Positions 42,725 to 51,603 of a DNA stretch of 64,000 nt are shown piece by piece. The DNA is from Scybalomonas sp905214925 (GTDB lineage: Bacteria; Bacillota; Clostridia; Lachnospirales; Lachnospiraceae), in NCBI GenBank assembly GCA_905214925.1, contig CAJMOB010000005.1, positions 83,031 to 147,030 of the forward strand, read 5' to 3'. The translations under genes were made by a program, and so were the position numbers. Within the stretch, counting starts at the first letter, position 1, and each line of letters opens with the position of its first letter. Below the pieces are notes generated by a model. It saw only the letters and a list, made by a program, of their open reading frames with translations, was not told where the DNA came from and ran no database searches.

Positions 42725-44323
42725 TTATTCAAATGTTCCAACAATCACATCATAAATAGCATTTGCCACTTGATCCATCTTATCTGGATTCTTTAAAATG
42801 CTGGCATCTGTTTTATTTGATACAAAGGCAGTTTCAATTAAAATAGCTGGCATATTCGTATGGGTTAACACAGCTAAATTGGAATTTACTTTCACACCTC
42901 TATTTTGTCGGTTAATCACACTTTGTATCGCTTTTTGCATTCGAGTTGCAAGTTCCTTTGATGTGATTCCCCAATCATTTTTATTTGTGTTTTTAGCACT
43001 ATAGTAAGTTTCTGTTCCATTTGCTGAACTTCCAAAAGAGTTTAAATGAATACTGATAAATAAATCTGCATTAATTTCATTTGCAAAGTTATAACGAGCT
43101 GGTAAAGACATACGAGAGTCTTTTACTCCTGAACTTCCAGCTGTCATACCAGAAACACTATCCGCTAAACGAGTAAAATAAATCTTATATTCTTCTTCTC
43201 CATCAAAATACTCTTTGACTCTTTTTGCAATTTCAAGTGTTTTATCTTTTTCCGCAATTCCATTTCCTTGTGCCCCTGGATCACTTCCTCCATGTCCTGG
43301 GTCGATAACAACAATTCTATCATAAATTTTTTGCGGGGTATCCACTTCTACATACAAAGCATCCTTCGTTTCTGTAATACGAAAACCTTGGATTTTGCTT
43401 GTTTTTAACACCACTTGCGTACAATCATTCTTATCTTGTGATACGGAAACATTGGTTACGTTACTCTTTTTCTTTATAATAGAATTTTCATCATAAAATT
43501 CAGAATAATCATCATCAAAAGTAATGGTAAATTCTTTTTTCCAATAATTATCATCTGTCTCATAACTATCCATGGCCATATCTTCTGGCTTTGGAATTTT
43601 TAGAGCATAAGTTTTTGGAATAGATACCCCATCGGTGTCATCCTCTTCATCCGAAGTATTATTATCTGGTTGCTCTCCGTCATTGTTTTGATCCTTATCA
43701 GGTTCTTCTATTTGCCCATCGTCTGGATTTTCATTATTAGAATTATCTTCCTGTGGCGTGTCCGTATCCATTTCATCGTCTTTGGAATCTAAATATTCTT
43801 CTGTATAAAGGGCAGATGTAACTTTACTATTATTCCACTCATATTGAAAACCAAGCGCATTGGCGACGTCACGGCCGGAAACCATTAAACGGGTTTTTTT
43901 CGTATTTTTATCATAAACTTTAATGGTCGCCTGACTTATCGTCTTTTTCTTGCCATCCACATACATATAGTTCTTGTTGATTGGCAATCGCACAGCAGTA
44001 TCCACTGTTTCTAGTGTCAGATCATTGCTTATTTCATCATACTCATAATAAGTACCTAATTCTGACTTATAGAACGTATCATAGGCTGGTAGCATAGAGA
44101 TATTATTTAAAATAATTCCTCCAAAAGGCGTTTTTACCGCCTTATCATTGACAGATACATTCACTTGGCTTTTGGTATACACATAGTCTTTTCCATTGTA
44201 GCGAATCACCCTCTTACTGCTCTTAGCCATAATGCTAGCAGGTTGCATAACAAAACAAACAGCTAACAGGCACACACACCATCGTAAAATGGTATTCATT
44301 TTCTTTGATTTGCAAACTTTCAT
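42725..44323 (-). CDS. N-acetylmuramoyl-L-alanine amidase (Amidase_3) with copper-amine-oxidase-like N-terminal domain
   Basis: A 532-residue exported peptidoglycan hydrolase. After a signal peptide (1-33) comes a copper-amine-oxidase-N-like domain (to about 155), an acidic Asp/Asn/Glu linker, an AMIN-like beta domain, and the amidase at about 345-532: VVIDPGHGGSDPG with zinc His, EKDKTLEIA with zinc Glu, SIHLNSF with the second His and ILIETAFVSN with the catalytic Glu. It cuts the bond between MurNAc and the stem peptide. Transcribed alone. Confidence 0.92.
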   Translation of the reverse strand: MKVCKSKKMNTILRWCVCLLAVCFVMQPASIMAKSSKRVIRYNGKDYVYTKSQVNVSVNDKAVKTPFGGIILNNISMLPAYDTFYKSELGTYYEYDEISNDLTLETVDTAVRLPINKNYMYVDGKKKTISQATIKVYDKNTKKTRLMVSGRDVANALGFQYEWNNSKVTSALYTEEYLDSKDDEMDTDTPQEDNSNNENPDDGQIEEPDKDQNNDGEQPDNNTSDEEDDTDGVSIPKTYALKIPKPEDMAMDSYETDDNYWKKEFTITFDDDYSEFYDENSIIKKKSNVTNVSVSQDKNDCTQVVLKTSKIQGFRITETKDALYVEVDTPQKIYDRIVVIDPGHGGSDPGAQGNGIAEKDKTLEIAKRVKEYFDGEEEYKIYFTRLADSVSGMTAGSSGVKDSRMSLPARYNFANEINADLFISIHLNSFGSSANGTETYYSAKNTNKNDWGITSKELATRMQKAIQSVINRQNRGVKVNSNLAVLTHTNMPAILIETAFVSNKTDASILKNPDKMDQVANAIYDVIVGTFE

Positions 44324-44494
44324 TTGTTTTCCCTTTCACTCTGTCGTATTTTCCATTTCTTTTACCATTTTCGCTAATTTCTATTTTATGGTGCTATAAT
44401 TTCTTTGTCAATTGATACCAGTATTTTTTTTCTTACGATTTCGTTACAATGAGACTAATAAATATAACTGGACAAAGAAAAGCTCTTCTAACTG

Positions 44495-44542
44495 AAAAAG
44501 AATCATAAAAGAATGTGATATCACTCTTCTATGACTCTTTTT
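44495..44542 (-). terminator. Terminator of etfBA
   Basis: AAAAAGA and TCTTTTT arms, with the longer inner pairing of GTCATAGAAGAGTGATATCA and ATTCTTTTATGAT in the minus strand, end in TTTTT 50 bases after the etfA stop. Confidence 0.65.
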
Positions 44543-44592
44543 ATCATGGAAACTCCTCCAAAAGTTAAATAACTTCTAAGGAATTAAATTGT

Positions 44593-45549
44593 TTAATTCT
44601 CTTTTCTCTTTTTAAACTCTTCAATTAAAAGAGGGATCACTTTTACAACATCTCCAACAATTCCAACATCCGCAACATCAAAGATTGGAGCATCTTCGTC
44701 TTTGTTTACTGCAATGACATATCCAGATCCAATCATACCAGACACATGCTGAGTTGCTCCTGAAATCCCTAATGCGATATAAAGCTTTGGTGCAACAATT
44801 TTTCCTGACTGCCCCACCTGATGAGCTCTCGAAATCCAATTGGCTTCAATTGCTGGTCTTGTTGCACCGACAACTCCACCACACACTTCTGCCAGCTCCT
44901 CCACTAATTTAAAGTTTTCTTCATTTCCAAGACCTCTACCACCAGCTACAATCACATCGGCCTCTTCAAGGTTAACTGCTTCTGCGATTTCTTTTATCGT
45001 TTCTTTCACAACGGTTTTTAAATTATGTACTTCTATTGAAGATTTTACAATTTCTACTGGAGATTCATTTCCTTCTGGTTTTTTAAAAATTCCAGAACGA
45101 ATGGAAACCACTTGGATATTCGCATTGGAAGTAATATCATTTAATACCGTTCCTCCATAGACAGGACAAGTGTATACAATTGTTCCATTTTCTTCCTTTA
45201 CTCCAATGGCATCGGTAATACAAGCCCCCTTTACCTTTGCAGCAACTTCAGCGGCTAAGTCTTTTCCAATTGGAGTGGCTCCCATAAAGAGAAGAGATGG
45301 ATTTTCTTCCTTTACTAACTGTACAAGCTTCTTAGCTTCTCTTTCGATTTCAAAAGCATCTTCGATTACAAACACTTTTTGAACCCCCATTGTAGCCACT
45401 TGTTTTGCAGCTTCTTCTGAATTTGTAACCGCAATCACTTCATTTGCTAATTCCTTTGCAGGAGTCAATACTTCAAGCCCTGCTTGAACCGCTTTATTCT
45501 CTTTACTTTCTACATATACCATAATTTTTTTATTTTCTGTAAAGCTCAT
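44593..45549 (-). CDS. etfA: Electron transfer flavoprotein alpha subunit
   Basis: A 318-residue EtfA. The C-terminal domain has the FAD-binding signature VAGGRGLGNEENF, TRPAIEANWISRAHQVGQSG and YIALGISGATQHVSGM, followed by DAPIFDVADVGIVGD. With EtfB it carries electrons between a dehydrogenase and another acceptor. It follows etfB by 12 bases. No acyl-CoA or lactate dehydrogenase gene is adjacent, so its partner is encoded elsewhere. Length is normal and no ferredoxin domain is fused. Confidence 0.94.
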   Translation of the reverse strand: MSFTENKKIMVYVESKENKAVQAGLEVLTPAKELANEVIAVTNSEEAAKQVATMGVQKVFVIEDAFEIEREAKKLVQLVKEENPSLLFMGATPIGKDLAAEVAAKVKGACITDAIGVKEENGTIVYTCPVYGGTVLNDITSNANIQVVSIRSGIFKKPEGNESPVEIVKSSIEVHNLKTVVKETIKEIAEAVNLEEADVIVAGGRGLGNEENFKLVEELAEVCGGVVGATRPAIEANWISRAHQVGQSGKIVAPKLYIALGISGATQHVSGMIGSGYVIAVNKDEDAPIFDVADVGIVGDVVKVIPLLIEEFKKRKEN

Positions 45550-45561
45550 ATTTCCTGCCTC

Positions 45562-46356
45562 CTACAATACTTTTGCTTCTTCCATAAGTGAAAATGCCTG
45601 TGCTACTGCATCTTCTACACTCTCCGCCTTAATTTTTACACCTGCTGCTTTCTTCGCTGGTTCATATACTTTTACAACCTTCACTGAATTTTCCAAAAGG
45701 AGTGTTTCTTTTTCTTTTCCAACATCAGCAAGAGAAAATTCATTAATAGTAATCTTTCTTGCCGCCATTTTACTTTTAATTGTTGGATAACGAGGATCAT
45801 AAGTTGGCTTATTAACGGTAACAACGCAAGGAATTGCTGTTTCCACTTGACGGTACCCTTCTTCTGTCTCCTGTTTTGCTACAATATTTCCTTCTACCTT
45901 TTCAATATCCACAATATTTTGAATCACACCAACACCAAGTTCTTCTGCTAATACACTTCCTACCTGTCCTAAAGCATAGTCTGTGGATTCTCTCCCACAG
46001 AACACCACATCGAATTTCACCCCTTCTTGTGTTTCAATTTTCTCAATAGCACCTTTTAAAACTTCTCCAATTCCTTTAGCATCCAAATGTTCATAGTCTT
46101 CTTCGGATACTAAAAAAGCTTTGCTAGCCCCAACAGCTAAACAGTTTTTTAATGAATTCTTTGCGCTTTCTGGACCAATACTTAAAACAGTCACGGTTCC
46201 ATCTACCGCCTCTTTTAATCGAACTGCCATCTCCAATGCATAAGTATCAAATGCATTCACAACAGGAGCCGCTTGACTAAAATCAGGATCTCCATTTTTT
46301 AAATGAATCTCCACAGAATCATCTGGTACTTGTTTTACACATACTAAGATCTCCAT
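45562..46356 (-). CDS. etfB: Electron transfer flavoprotein beta subunit
   Basis: A 264-residue EtfB beginning MEILVCVKQVPDDSVEIHLKNG. FVVFCGRESTDYALGQVGSVLAEELG-like sequence (VVFCGRESTDYALGQVG) is the conserved adenine-nucleotide site, and VVTVNKPTYDPRYPTIKSKM is the family signature. In bifurcating forms this subunit holds a second FAD; the sequence at hand does not settle that. It is the first gene of the etfBA operon, whose leader carries a PdhR/LldR-type palindrome. Confidence 0.94.
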   Translation of the reverse strand: MEILVCVKQVPDDSVEIHLKNGDPDFSQAAPVVNAFDTYALEMAVRLKEAVDGTVTVLSIGPESAKNSLKNCLAVGASKAFLVSEEDYEHLDAKGIGEVLKGAIEKIETQEGVKFDVVFCGRESTDYALGQVGSVLAEELGVGVIQNIVDIEKVEGNIVAKQETEEGYRQVETAIPCVVTVNKPTYDPRYPTIKSKMAARKITINEFSLADVGKEKETLLLENSVKVVKVYEPAKKAAGVKIKAESVEDAVAQAFSLMEEAKVL

Positions 46357-46480
46357 ACTCTTTTCTCCTTATTTACCAATAACATTATTTGTAATTACAA
46401 CTTAAAATCCCACTTGTTTTTCTAAAGCTTCTTCTTGTTAAAAAGTCCTTTTAGAAAACACTTATTTTTTAATACACCTC

Positions 46481-46497
46481 AATTGGTAGAACCAATT
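46481..46497. promoter_or_regulatory. Palindromic operator of PdhR/LldR (GntR-FadR) type in the etfB leader
   Basis: AATTGGT-AGA-ACCAATT is a perfect 17-base palindrome. AATTGGTNNNACCAATT is the known consensus of PdhR/LldR/LctR regulators for pyruvate and lactate genes. It lies about 125 bases before the etfB ATG, downstream of the promoter. Confidence 0.65.
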
Positions 46498-46575
46498 AAC
46501 CTTATTTTTTTGGAGAAGTTCTTCACTTCTCCATTTTTACTGCTGCTTTATCTTTCAATATATTTTCTATATATA

Positions 46576-46604
46576 ATCATATATAATAGATGTTTTTTTG
46601 TCAA
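46576..46604 (-). promoter_or_regulatory. Promoter of etfBA
   Basis: Minus-strand TTGACA (46604-46599), 17-base spacer, TATGAT (46581-46576). It gives a leader of about 210 bases that contains the hairpin and palindrome. Confidence 0.65.
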
Positions 46605-46805
46605 TATAGCAAATTATTTTTATAAGTTATGCACAATTTCTATTTCTGACAAAGAGTTTCCTATCAATTCTTCTTATTCCTCCTCACAGCTCTCTCTCTA
46701 AATATTATGTATCCTAACAATAAAACTTTTTTTATGAAGTGAAATTGGAAATTGGCATTTTTCACAAAACTTATTTTCTTCTATTTTTCTCATCCATTCT
46801 CTTCT

Positions 46806-47645
46806 TTACTCATATTCAAACGTCCTTTTTTTCTCATGCAACGCATTAAGCGTCAGATCATGTAACGCTTCTTTATGGAATTTATCGGATTCTAGAAAAC
46901 GCGAATATACAATATCCACCATAACTAGAACTGGAAATTGGGGAGAAATCGCCATTCCATTTTCTAAATATTTCTTTGATGCTACTACTAAAACTTCATC
47001 ACAAAAACGAAAACTTTTATCTCTTCTTGCACTCATTAAAATTGTGGAAGAACCTTGTGCTTTGGCCATTTGTAAAGAATTGAGCACTTCTTCATTTGTT
47101 CCACTGACACTAATTCCGATTACGAGACAGTTTTTATCCAATAAGACCGCATTCATCTTCATAATATGTTCATCTGTAATGGCTTCAATATTGACACCAA
47201 GACGCATAAAGCGAAGTTTCATCTCTTGGGCAACTAGCCCAGAACTTCCCTTTCCATAGACATAAATTCTACTTTTCGTAGAGAGCAACTTGACAATTCT
47301 CTCCATCTGTTCCTCATTCATCAAATGGTAGGTTTTATTTAAAAGTTCTTGGTACGTATCTAATACTTGCGTCGAATGATAGTCATGGACAGGAAATACT
47401 TTTTTTGTCTCTTTTTCCTGCTGATAGTGGAATAAAAATTCCCGATATCCTGAAAATCCACATTTTTTTGCAAAACGGGATAAGGATGCTTCTGATACAT
47501 ACAGTTTTTTTGAAATATTTTTTGCGGAGAAATCATTTTCCTCTTTCTCTTTCATAAAAAAATCCGCAATGGTTTTTTCAAGAGGCGTAAAACTCTCATA
47601 AATTGATTCTATTAGTGGTATCATTGCTTGAATTTGATGTTCCAT
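46806..47645 (-). CDS. RpiR/MurR family regulator (probable NanR)
   Basis: A 279-residue regulator. Residues 1-75 hold an RpiR helix-turn-helix (FSAKNISKKLYVSEASLSRFAKKCGFSGYREF), and residues 110-250 a SIS sugar-phosphate domain (SRIYVYGKGSSGLVAQEMKLRFMRLGVNIEAI, then CLVIGISVSGTNEEVLNSL). It is the last gene of the sialic acid operon. RpiR regulators of nan genes respond to ManNAc-6-phosphate or GlcNAc-6-phosphate. It could act as an activator, as the palindromes at 58198 and 58281 sit just upstream of both -35 boxes. Confidence 0.87.
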   Translation of the reverse strand: MEHQIQAMIPLIESIYESFTPLEKTIADFFMKEKEENDFSAKNISKKLYVSEASLSRFAKKCGFSGYREFLFHYQQEKETKKVFPVHDYHSTQVLDTYQELLNKTYHLMNEEQMERIVKLLSTKSRIYVYGKGSSGLVAQEMKLRFMRLGVNIEAITDEHIMKMNAVLLDKNCLVIGISVSGTNEEVLNSLQMAKAQGSSTILMSARRDKSFRFCDEVLVVASKKYLENGMAISPQFPVLVMVDIVYSRFLESDKFHKEALHDLTLNALHEKKRTFEYE

Positions 47646-47692
47646 ATCTACTTTCCTTTCTTTTCACTCTCTATCCCATCATTTTTCTATTC

Positions 47693-48583
47693 TTACTTAG
47701 CATGAATATTTTTAAAGTGATAATAAGCCCCTAACATTCCCGCTTGATTCTCATTCTGGGCAAATGCTAACTTTGTATGAGATGCTACAAACGGAATTAA
47801 ATATTTTTTAAGACTTTTTTTAAGAATGGGCTCTAAATATTGTTTCTGAGCCATAATACCTCCCCCTAATATGACAATTTCTGGATTCAATACATAGCAA
47901 ATATTTGCAATTCCCACACCTAAGACATCACACATTTTTTCAATGGCTTCTATGCAAATAACATCCCCTGCTTTTGCTTGTTCAAACACCATTTTCCCAT
48001 TGAGCTCTCCTTCTTTTATTCCTTTCTTTTTTGCCACATTTTTTACTAATACACTGCTAGCTCCAAGATCTTGAAATTCGCCTTCTGGTAAATGCATATA
48101 TCCAATTTCACAACCACTTCCAGAAAATCCATGAAAGATCTCCCCTCGATATACAAAAGATCCTCCAATGCCTGTTCCAATTGTTAAGCATAGACTGCTT
48201 TCACAACCTTTTCCCGCTCCTCCATAAAATTCCGCAAGTCCTGCACAATTCACATCATTTTCCACCTCACACGGAATTTGAAACTCTTCTTCCACTCTCT
48301 CTTTGATTTTCGTCCCTGTATAATTTGGAATCAAGGAAGAGGCATGAATAATACAACCTTTCTTCCAGTCCACCATTCCTGCTGTTGATATACAAACACC
48401 TTCTATCTCATATCTCTTCTTATAATCGGCAATAATAAAACGAACCTTTTCCATAATGCCTTCTCCGCCTTTTTCTTTGGCCTCTGTTGGCATTTCGTCG
48501 GTAATCAGAAATACTCCACCTTCTTTTATTATACCATACTTTATGGATGTTCCACCGATATCAATACAAATATATTGCTTCAT
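47693..48583 (-). CDS. nanK: ROK family kinase, probable N-acetylmannosamine kinase
   Basis: A 296-residue ROK kinase starting MKQYICIDIGGTSIKYGII (phosphate 1 motif). The centre has EVENDVNCAGLAEFYGGAGKG with the catalytic Asp and CLTIGTGIGGSFVYRGEI, and PEIVILGGGIM is the adenosine motif. The zinc-binding CXCGXXGC motif of classical ROK glucokinases is missing: the region reads SGSGCEIGYMHLP. It would phosphorylate ManNAc to ManNAc-6-phosphate after NanA. I start at the ATG at 48583 after GGGAGG. Position in the nan operon makes ManNAc kinase the best guess over other sugars. Confidence 0.84.
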   Translation of the reverse strand: MKQYICIDIGGTSIKYGIIKEGGVFLITDEMPTEAKEKGGEGIMEKVRFIIADYKKRYEIEGVCISTAGMVDWKKGCIIHASSLIPNYTGTKIKERVEEEFQIPCEVENDVNCAGLAEFYGGAGKGCESSLCLTIGTGIGGSFVYRGEIFHGFSGSGCEIGYMHLPEGEFQDLGASSVLVKNVAKKKGIKEGELNGKMVFEQAKAGDVICIEAIEKMCDVLGVGIANICYVLNPEIVILGGGIMAQKQYLEPILKKSLKKYLIPFVASHTKLAFAQNENQAGMLGAYYHFKNIHAK

Positions 48584-48646
48584 TTCTTTTCCTCCCATAT
48601 GCACAGATACCGCAGAAAGACTTCCCTTCCTGCGGCTACTATGTGA

Positions 48647-49102
48647 CTATTTCTCAATTTTAATTTTAAAAATTGCTTTTTTTATCATCATTGGCTCTCC
48701 CACTTGTACTGCAGTACGATGGCCATCGTTTGGATAACAAATTAAAAAATCTCCTTTTGTTAACACCACATGGCTATTCGGTTCTCCTTCTAGCGGAAGA
48801 AAGTCATCTTTTGGGACAAACTCTTTTTGCTCCATGTTATGGATAAAATTCACATCGATTTGCTCTTTTCCACTTAGCATAAAATGTAAATCTAAATAAT
48901 CTTTATGAGCCTCCCAAAAACGATTTTCTGGAGTTGTCGTTTCATATTCCACAATATTTACAAACAAGCGATCCCCATCGATCTCATGGCTTCCTTTTTT
49001 TAACGAAAGTAATTCATGTGTTTTTGCATATTCTAAACATTTTAATATATTTTCTTCTAAATACGAAAACTCTTTTAAATTTTTTATATTTCCAAATATC
49101 AT
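48647..49102 (-). CDS. YhcH/YjgK/YiaL family protein
   Basis: A 151-residue cupin-like protein of the YhcH family. DLHFMLSGKEQIDV and PNDGHRTAVQVGEPMMIKKAIFKIK hold the conserved metal and sugar-binding residues. In Escherichia coli nan operons YhcH (NanQ) is a sialic acid anomerase/mutarotase, and that is the probable role. It lies between the propeller gene (14 bases) and the ROK kinase gene in the same direction. Confidence 0.9.
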   Translation of the reverse strand: MIFGNIKNLKEFSYLEENILKCLEYAKTHELLSLKKGSHEIDGDRLFVNIVEYETTTPENRFWEAHKDYLDLHFMLSGKEQIDVNFIHNMEQKEFVPKDDFLPLEGEPNSHVVLTKGDFLICYPNDGHRTAVQVGEPMMIKKAIFKIKIEK

Positions 49103-49116
49103 AGCTTATCTCCCTT

Positions 49117-50580
49117 TTAACGCTTGATTGCGTACTCCTCTTCTCCAGCACCTTCCCAAAGTCGATGCCCTGTAAGAGTAATCGCACCTTTTATCGCCCA
49201 AACTCTCATATTATAAAAACGAAGCCTTATGCTCACATCTTTTCCACTTAATTGAGACAAGTTCTGTGCAAAAGAGACCTTTTTCCAGCCCTCTTCTCCT
49301 TCTTCTATCACACAATCTTCAAAAGAAAAACCAGAAAATGCCTCCTTATTCCAGTTACTGGCTATCATCACAGAAAGCCCACTTTTTTCATTCTCTTTGA
49401 TTGGTTCTGCTAAAATTTCTAATTCCTCACCTTGTATTTTAAATTTGCAAGTGGAAAGAATTCCTTCTTCCTCTGTTTTTATCGTTTGATACGAAGCAAA
49501 ACGATCCTTTTTTATAAAAGCCCTCATAAGGGAACTCTCTCTAAAGTTGGTGTGTTTTCCATTCCCTCCCATATAATAAAATAAAAGATCGCCATTTTCC
49601 AATGGAACAGGTGGTGAAGCGTAAATACAGCCACAATCCGCTTCTCCTTTTGGATACGTTCCCTCTCCTCGTTCTATGAAATTTTGTCCTGCAACGACCC
49701 AGTCAAAATGTTCTGGTTCTACCGCCCATGTAAGTTCACAGTCCACCCGATCAAACATAGAACTTTTTCTATCTCCTTCATGAATCACAGAGGCAAATCC
49801 CAAATAAAGATTGCCATATGAAAATGCTGGCATGGCATAAATCTGTCGTTCAAATCCCCCACCACGCAGTGTTTCTATTGGCTCACTCCAATCCAAAAAG
49901 TCGTAACTATGACTCATTGTTGTAATACGAATCCCATCTTTCCATACACGAGATAGCAAACAATATCTCTTCTTTTCCTCATCCCAAAATGGCAGATTAT
50001 GACTATCCGCTGGTGGATTAAAACGCTTCCATCGAATCGGTTTTTTCCAATGCACTCCATCCTTTGAAAAACTGACAGCCATATAAGCTGCATGCCCTGG
50101 CTGATCAATTTTTGTCACCATTTTATATCGCTTTTCTTCTTCTACTTCTCTTTCATCCAACATAACCCCTGTTCCATGGGCATATGGAAAAATTAAATTA
50201 TTTTCTGTGCTTCCTCTAAAGTCCACAAGATGTAACTTCGGCTTTCTCCAGCAGATTCCATCTTCACTTTCCGCATAGGCAAGGGCTGGAACTCGATCTT
50301 CTCTCGGTTGATAATCTCTACGTTCTCTTTCCTCTTTTGAAACACCTTCACTATCTTTATCTTCAATAAAAAGCGTGTAATAACACCGATAGATATTTTC
50401 TTTCTTATCATAAATCACATTGGGATACCCATTATCAATCCGCATTTCCCATGGTTCACTTTCTGAAAATAACACCCCATGCTCCTTATCTTTTTTAGGG
50501 GCTGTCACTTCCAATTGCACGTTTTCCATCCCTTGTGGATTTAAAACACGTCGATCTAGTAATAAATACTTTTGCATCAT
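49117..50580 (-). CDS. Uncharacterised beta-propeller protein, glycoside-hydrolase-like, in the sialic acid operon
   Basis: A 487-residue cytoplasmic protein (no signal peptide). It has repeated blade motifs such as ALAYAESEDGICWRKPKL, VSFSKDGVHWKKPIRWKRF and the acidic-box-like YPNVIYDKKENIYRCYYT, which suit the five-bladed propeller fold of GH32/43/68-type hydrolases or sialidase-like repeats. The last 120 residues form a separate beta-sandwich-like domain. Its ATG overlaps the OppF stop codon, so it is translated with the transporter. It may free sialic acid from imported glycans inside the cell, or modify it. Function is not established and I cannot assign catalytic residues. Confidence 0.65.
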   Translation of the reverse strand: MMQKYLLLDRRVLNPQGMENVQLEVTAPKKDKEHGVLFSESEPWEMRIDNGYPNVIYDKKENIYRCYYTLFIEDKDSEGVSKEERERRDYQPREDRVPALAYAESEDGICWRKPKLHLVDFRGSTENNLIFPYAHGTGVMLDEREVEEEKRYKMVTKIDQPGHAAYMAVSFSKDGVHWKKPIRWKRFNPPADSHNLPFWDEEKKRYCLLSRVWKDGIRITTMSHSYDFLDWSEPIETLRGGGFERQIYAMPAFSYGNLYLGFASVIHEGDRKSSMFDRVDCELTWAVEPEHFDWVVAGQNFIERGEGTYPKGEADCGCIYASPPVPLENGDLLFYYMGGNGKHTNFRESSLMRAFIKKDRFASYQTIKTEEEGILSTCKFKIQGEELEILAEPIKENEKSGLSVMIASNWNKEAFSGFSFEDCVIEEGEEGWKKVSFAQNLSQLSGKDVSIRLRFYNMRVWAIKGAITLTGHRLWEGAGEEEYAIKR

Positions 50581-51602
50581 GACTCTTTTTCTCCATCCAT
50601 TCCTTCATTTTTATATAGATGACATGCCACCATGTGACCTTCTGCCCCATAATGCACCATATCTGGCTCTTTGGTTTTACATATTTCCATACACTTAGGA
50701 CAGCGATTGTGGAATGGACATCCATTTGGCTTATGAATTGGACTTGGAACTTCTCCTTCCAAAATCTGTCTTTCCTTTTTTATATGAATATCTGCTACTG
50801 GAATAGCGGATAGGAGCGCTTTTGTATAAGGATGTAAAGGCTCTTCATAAAGTGCTGTTGAATCCGCAATCTCCACGATTTTTCCTAAATACATTACAAC
50901 AATTCGATCAGACATATATTGTACAACCGATAGATCATGTGCAATAAATAAATAGGTTAAATTCATTTCTTTTTGAATTTCCTTCATGAGATTTAACACT
51001 TGTGCCTGAATGGATACATCCAGTGCGGATACTGGTTCATCACAAATTAGCACTTCTGGCATCACTTCCAATGCACGAGCAATACAAAGTCTTTGACGTT
51101 GTCCTCCTGAGAACTCATGAGGATACCTCATAAGGTAATCTGGCTGAATATTGACCATCTTTAACACTTTTTCCATTGTTGCTTCACGCTCTTTTTGATC
51201 TGTCATACCATGCACTTTTAACGGCTCTTCAAAAGAAGAATAGATCTTCTTTTGTGGATTCAATGCAGAATATGGATCTTGGAACACCATTTGCACCTTT
51301 TTTCGAAATTCAAACATCTCTTCTTTATTAAATTTCGTGATATCTTTAAATTCTCCATCATAGCAATACAACACTTCTCCACTGGTTGGTTTTTCTAACA
51401 TCATTGCCGTTTTTCCAAAGGTAGACTTTCCACAACCTGACTCTCCAACAATCCCGATGGTTTCTCCTCTATACACGTCTAAACTGACACCATCCACCGC
51501 TTTTACATGACCTACAACTTTTTTAAACATCCCTTTTGTAATCGGAAACCAAGTTCTTAGATCCTTTATTCGAAATATCACTTCTTTTTTATCAGTTGTC
51601 AT
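50577..51602 (-). CDS. Oligopeptide-type ABC transporter ATP-binding protein (OppF-like), probable sialic acid uptake
   Basis: A 341-residue ATPase with Walker A GESGCGKST, Q-loop VFQDPYSALNPQ, signature FSGGQRQRL, Walker B VLICDEPVSALD and switch FIAHDLSVV. The C-terminal region has the OppD/F extension with Cys residues CPFHNRCPKCMEIC, which can hold an iron-sulfur cluster. It pairs with the OppD-like ATPase. In the nan operon the cargo is probably sialic acid or sialoglycans, as in the SatABCD system of Haemophilus ducreyi, which has the same transporter type. Confidence 0.9.
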   Translation of the reverse strand: MTTDKKEVIFRIKDLRTWFPITKGMFKKVVGHVKAVDGVSLDVYRGETIGIVGESGCGKSTFGKTAMMLEKPTSGEVLYCYDGEFKDITKFNKEEMFEFRKKVQMVFQDPYSALNPQKKIYSSFEEPLKVHGMTDQKEREATMEKVLKMVNIQPDYLMRYPHEFSGGQRQRLCIARALEVMPEVLICDEPVSALDVSIQAQVLNLMKEIQKEMNLTYLFIAHDLSVVQYMSDRIVVMYLGKIVEIADSTALYEEPLHPYTKALLSAIPVADIHIKKERQILEGEVPSPIHKPNGCPFHNRCPKCMEICKTKEPDMVHYGAEGHMVACHLYKNEGMDGEKES

Positions 51603-51603
51603 T

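Larger units (their letters stand above)
46357..46805. other. Spacer between the RpiR-type regulator and etfB: promoter, hairpins, operator
   Basis: Nothing here encodes a protein. It holds the etfB promoter (46576-46604), a hairpin GGAGAAGT/ACTTCTCC (46512-46532) and the palindrome at 46481-46497. A further inverted repeat, CTTTAGAAAAACA / TGTTTTCTAAAAG, can form nearer the gene. No terminator for the RpiR-type gene is obvious. Confidence 0.55.
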
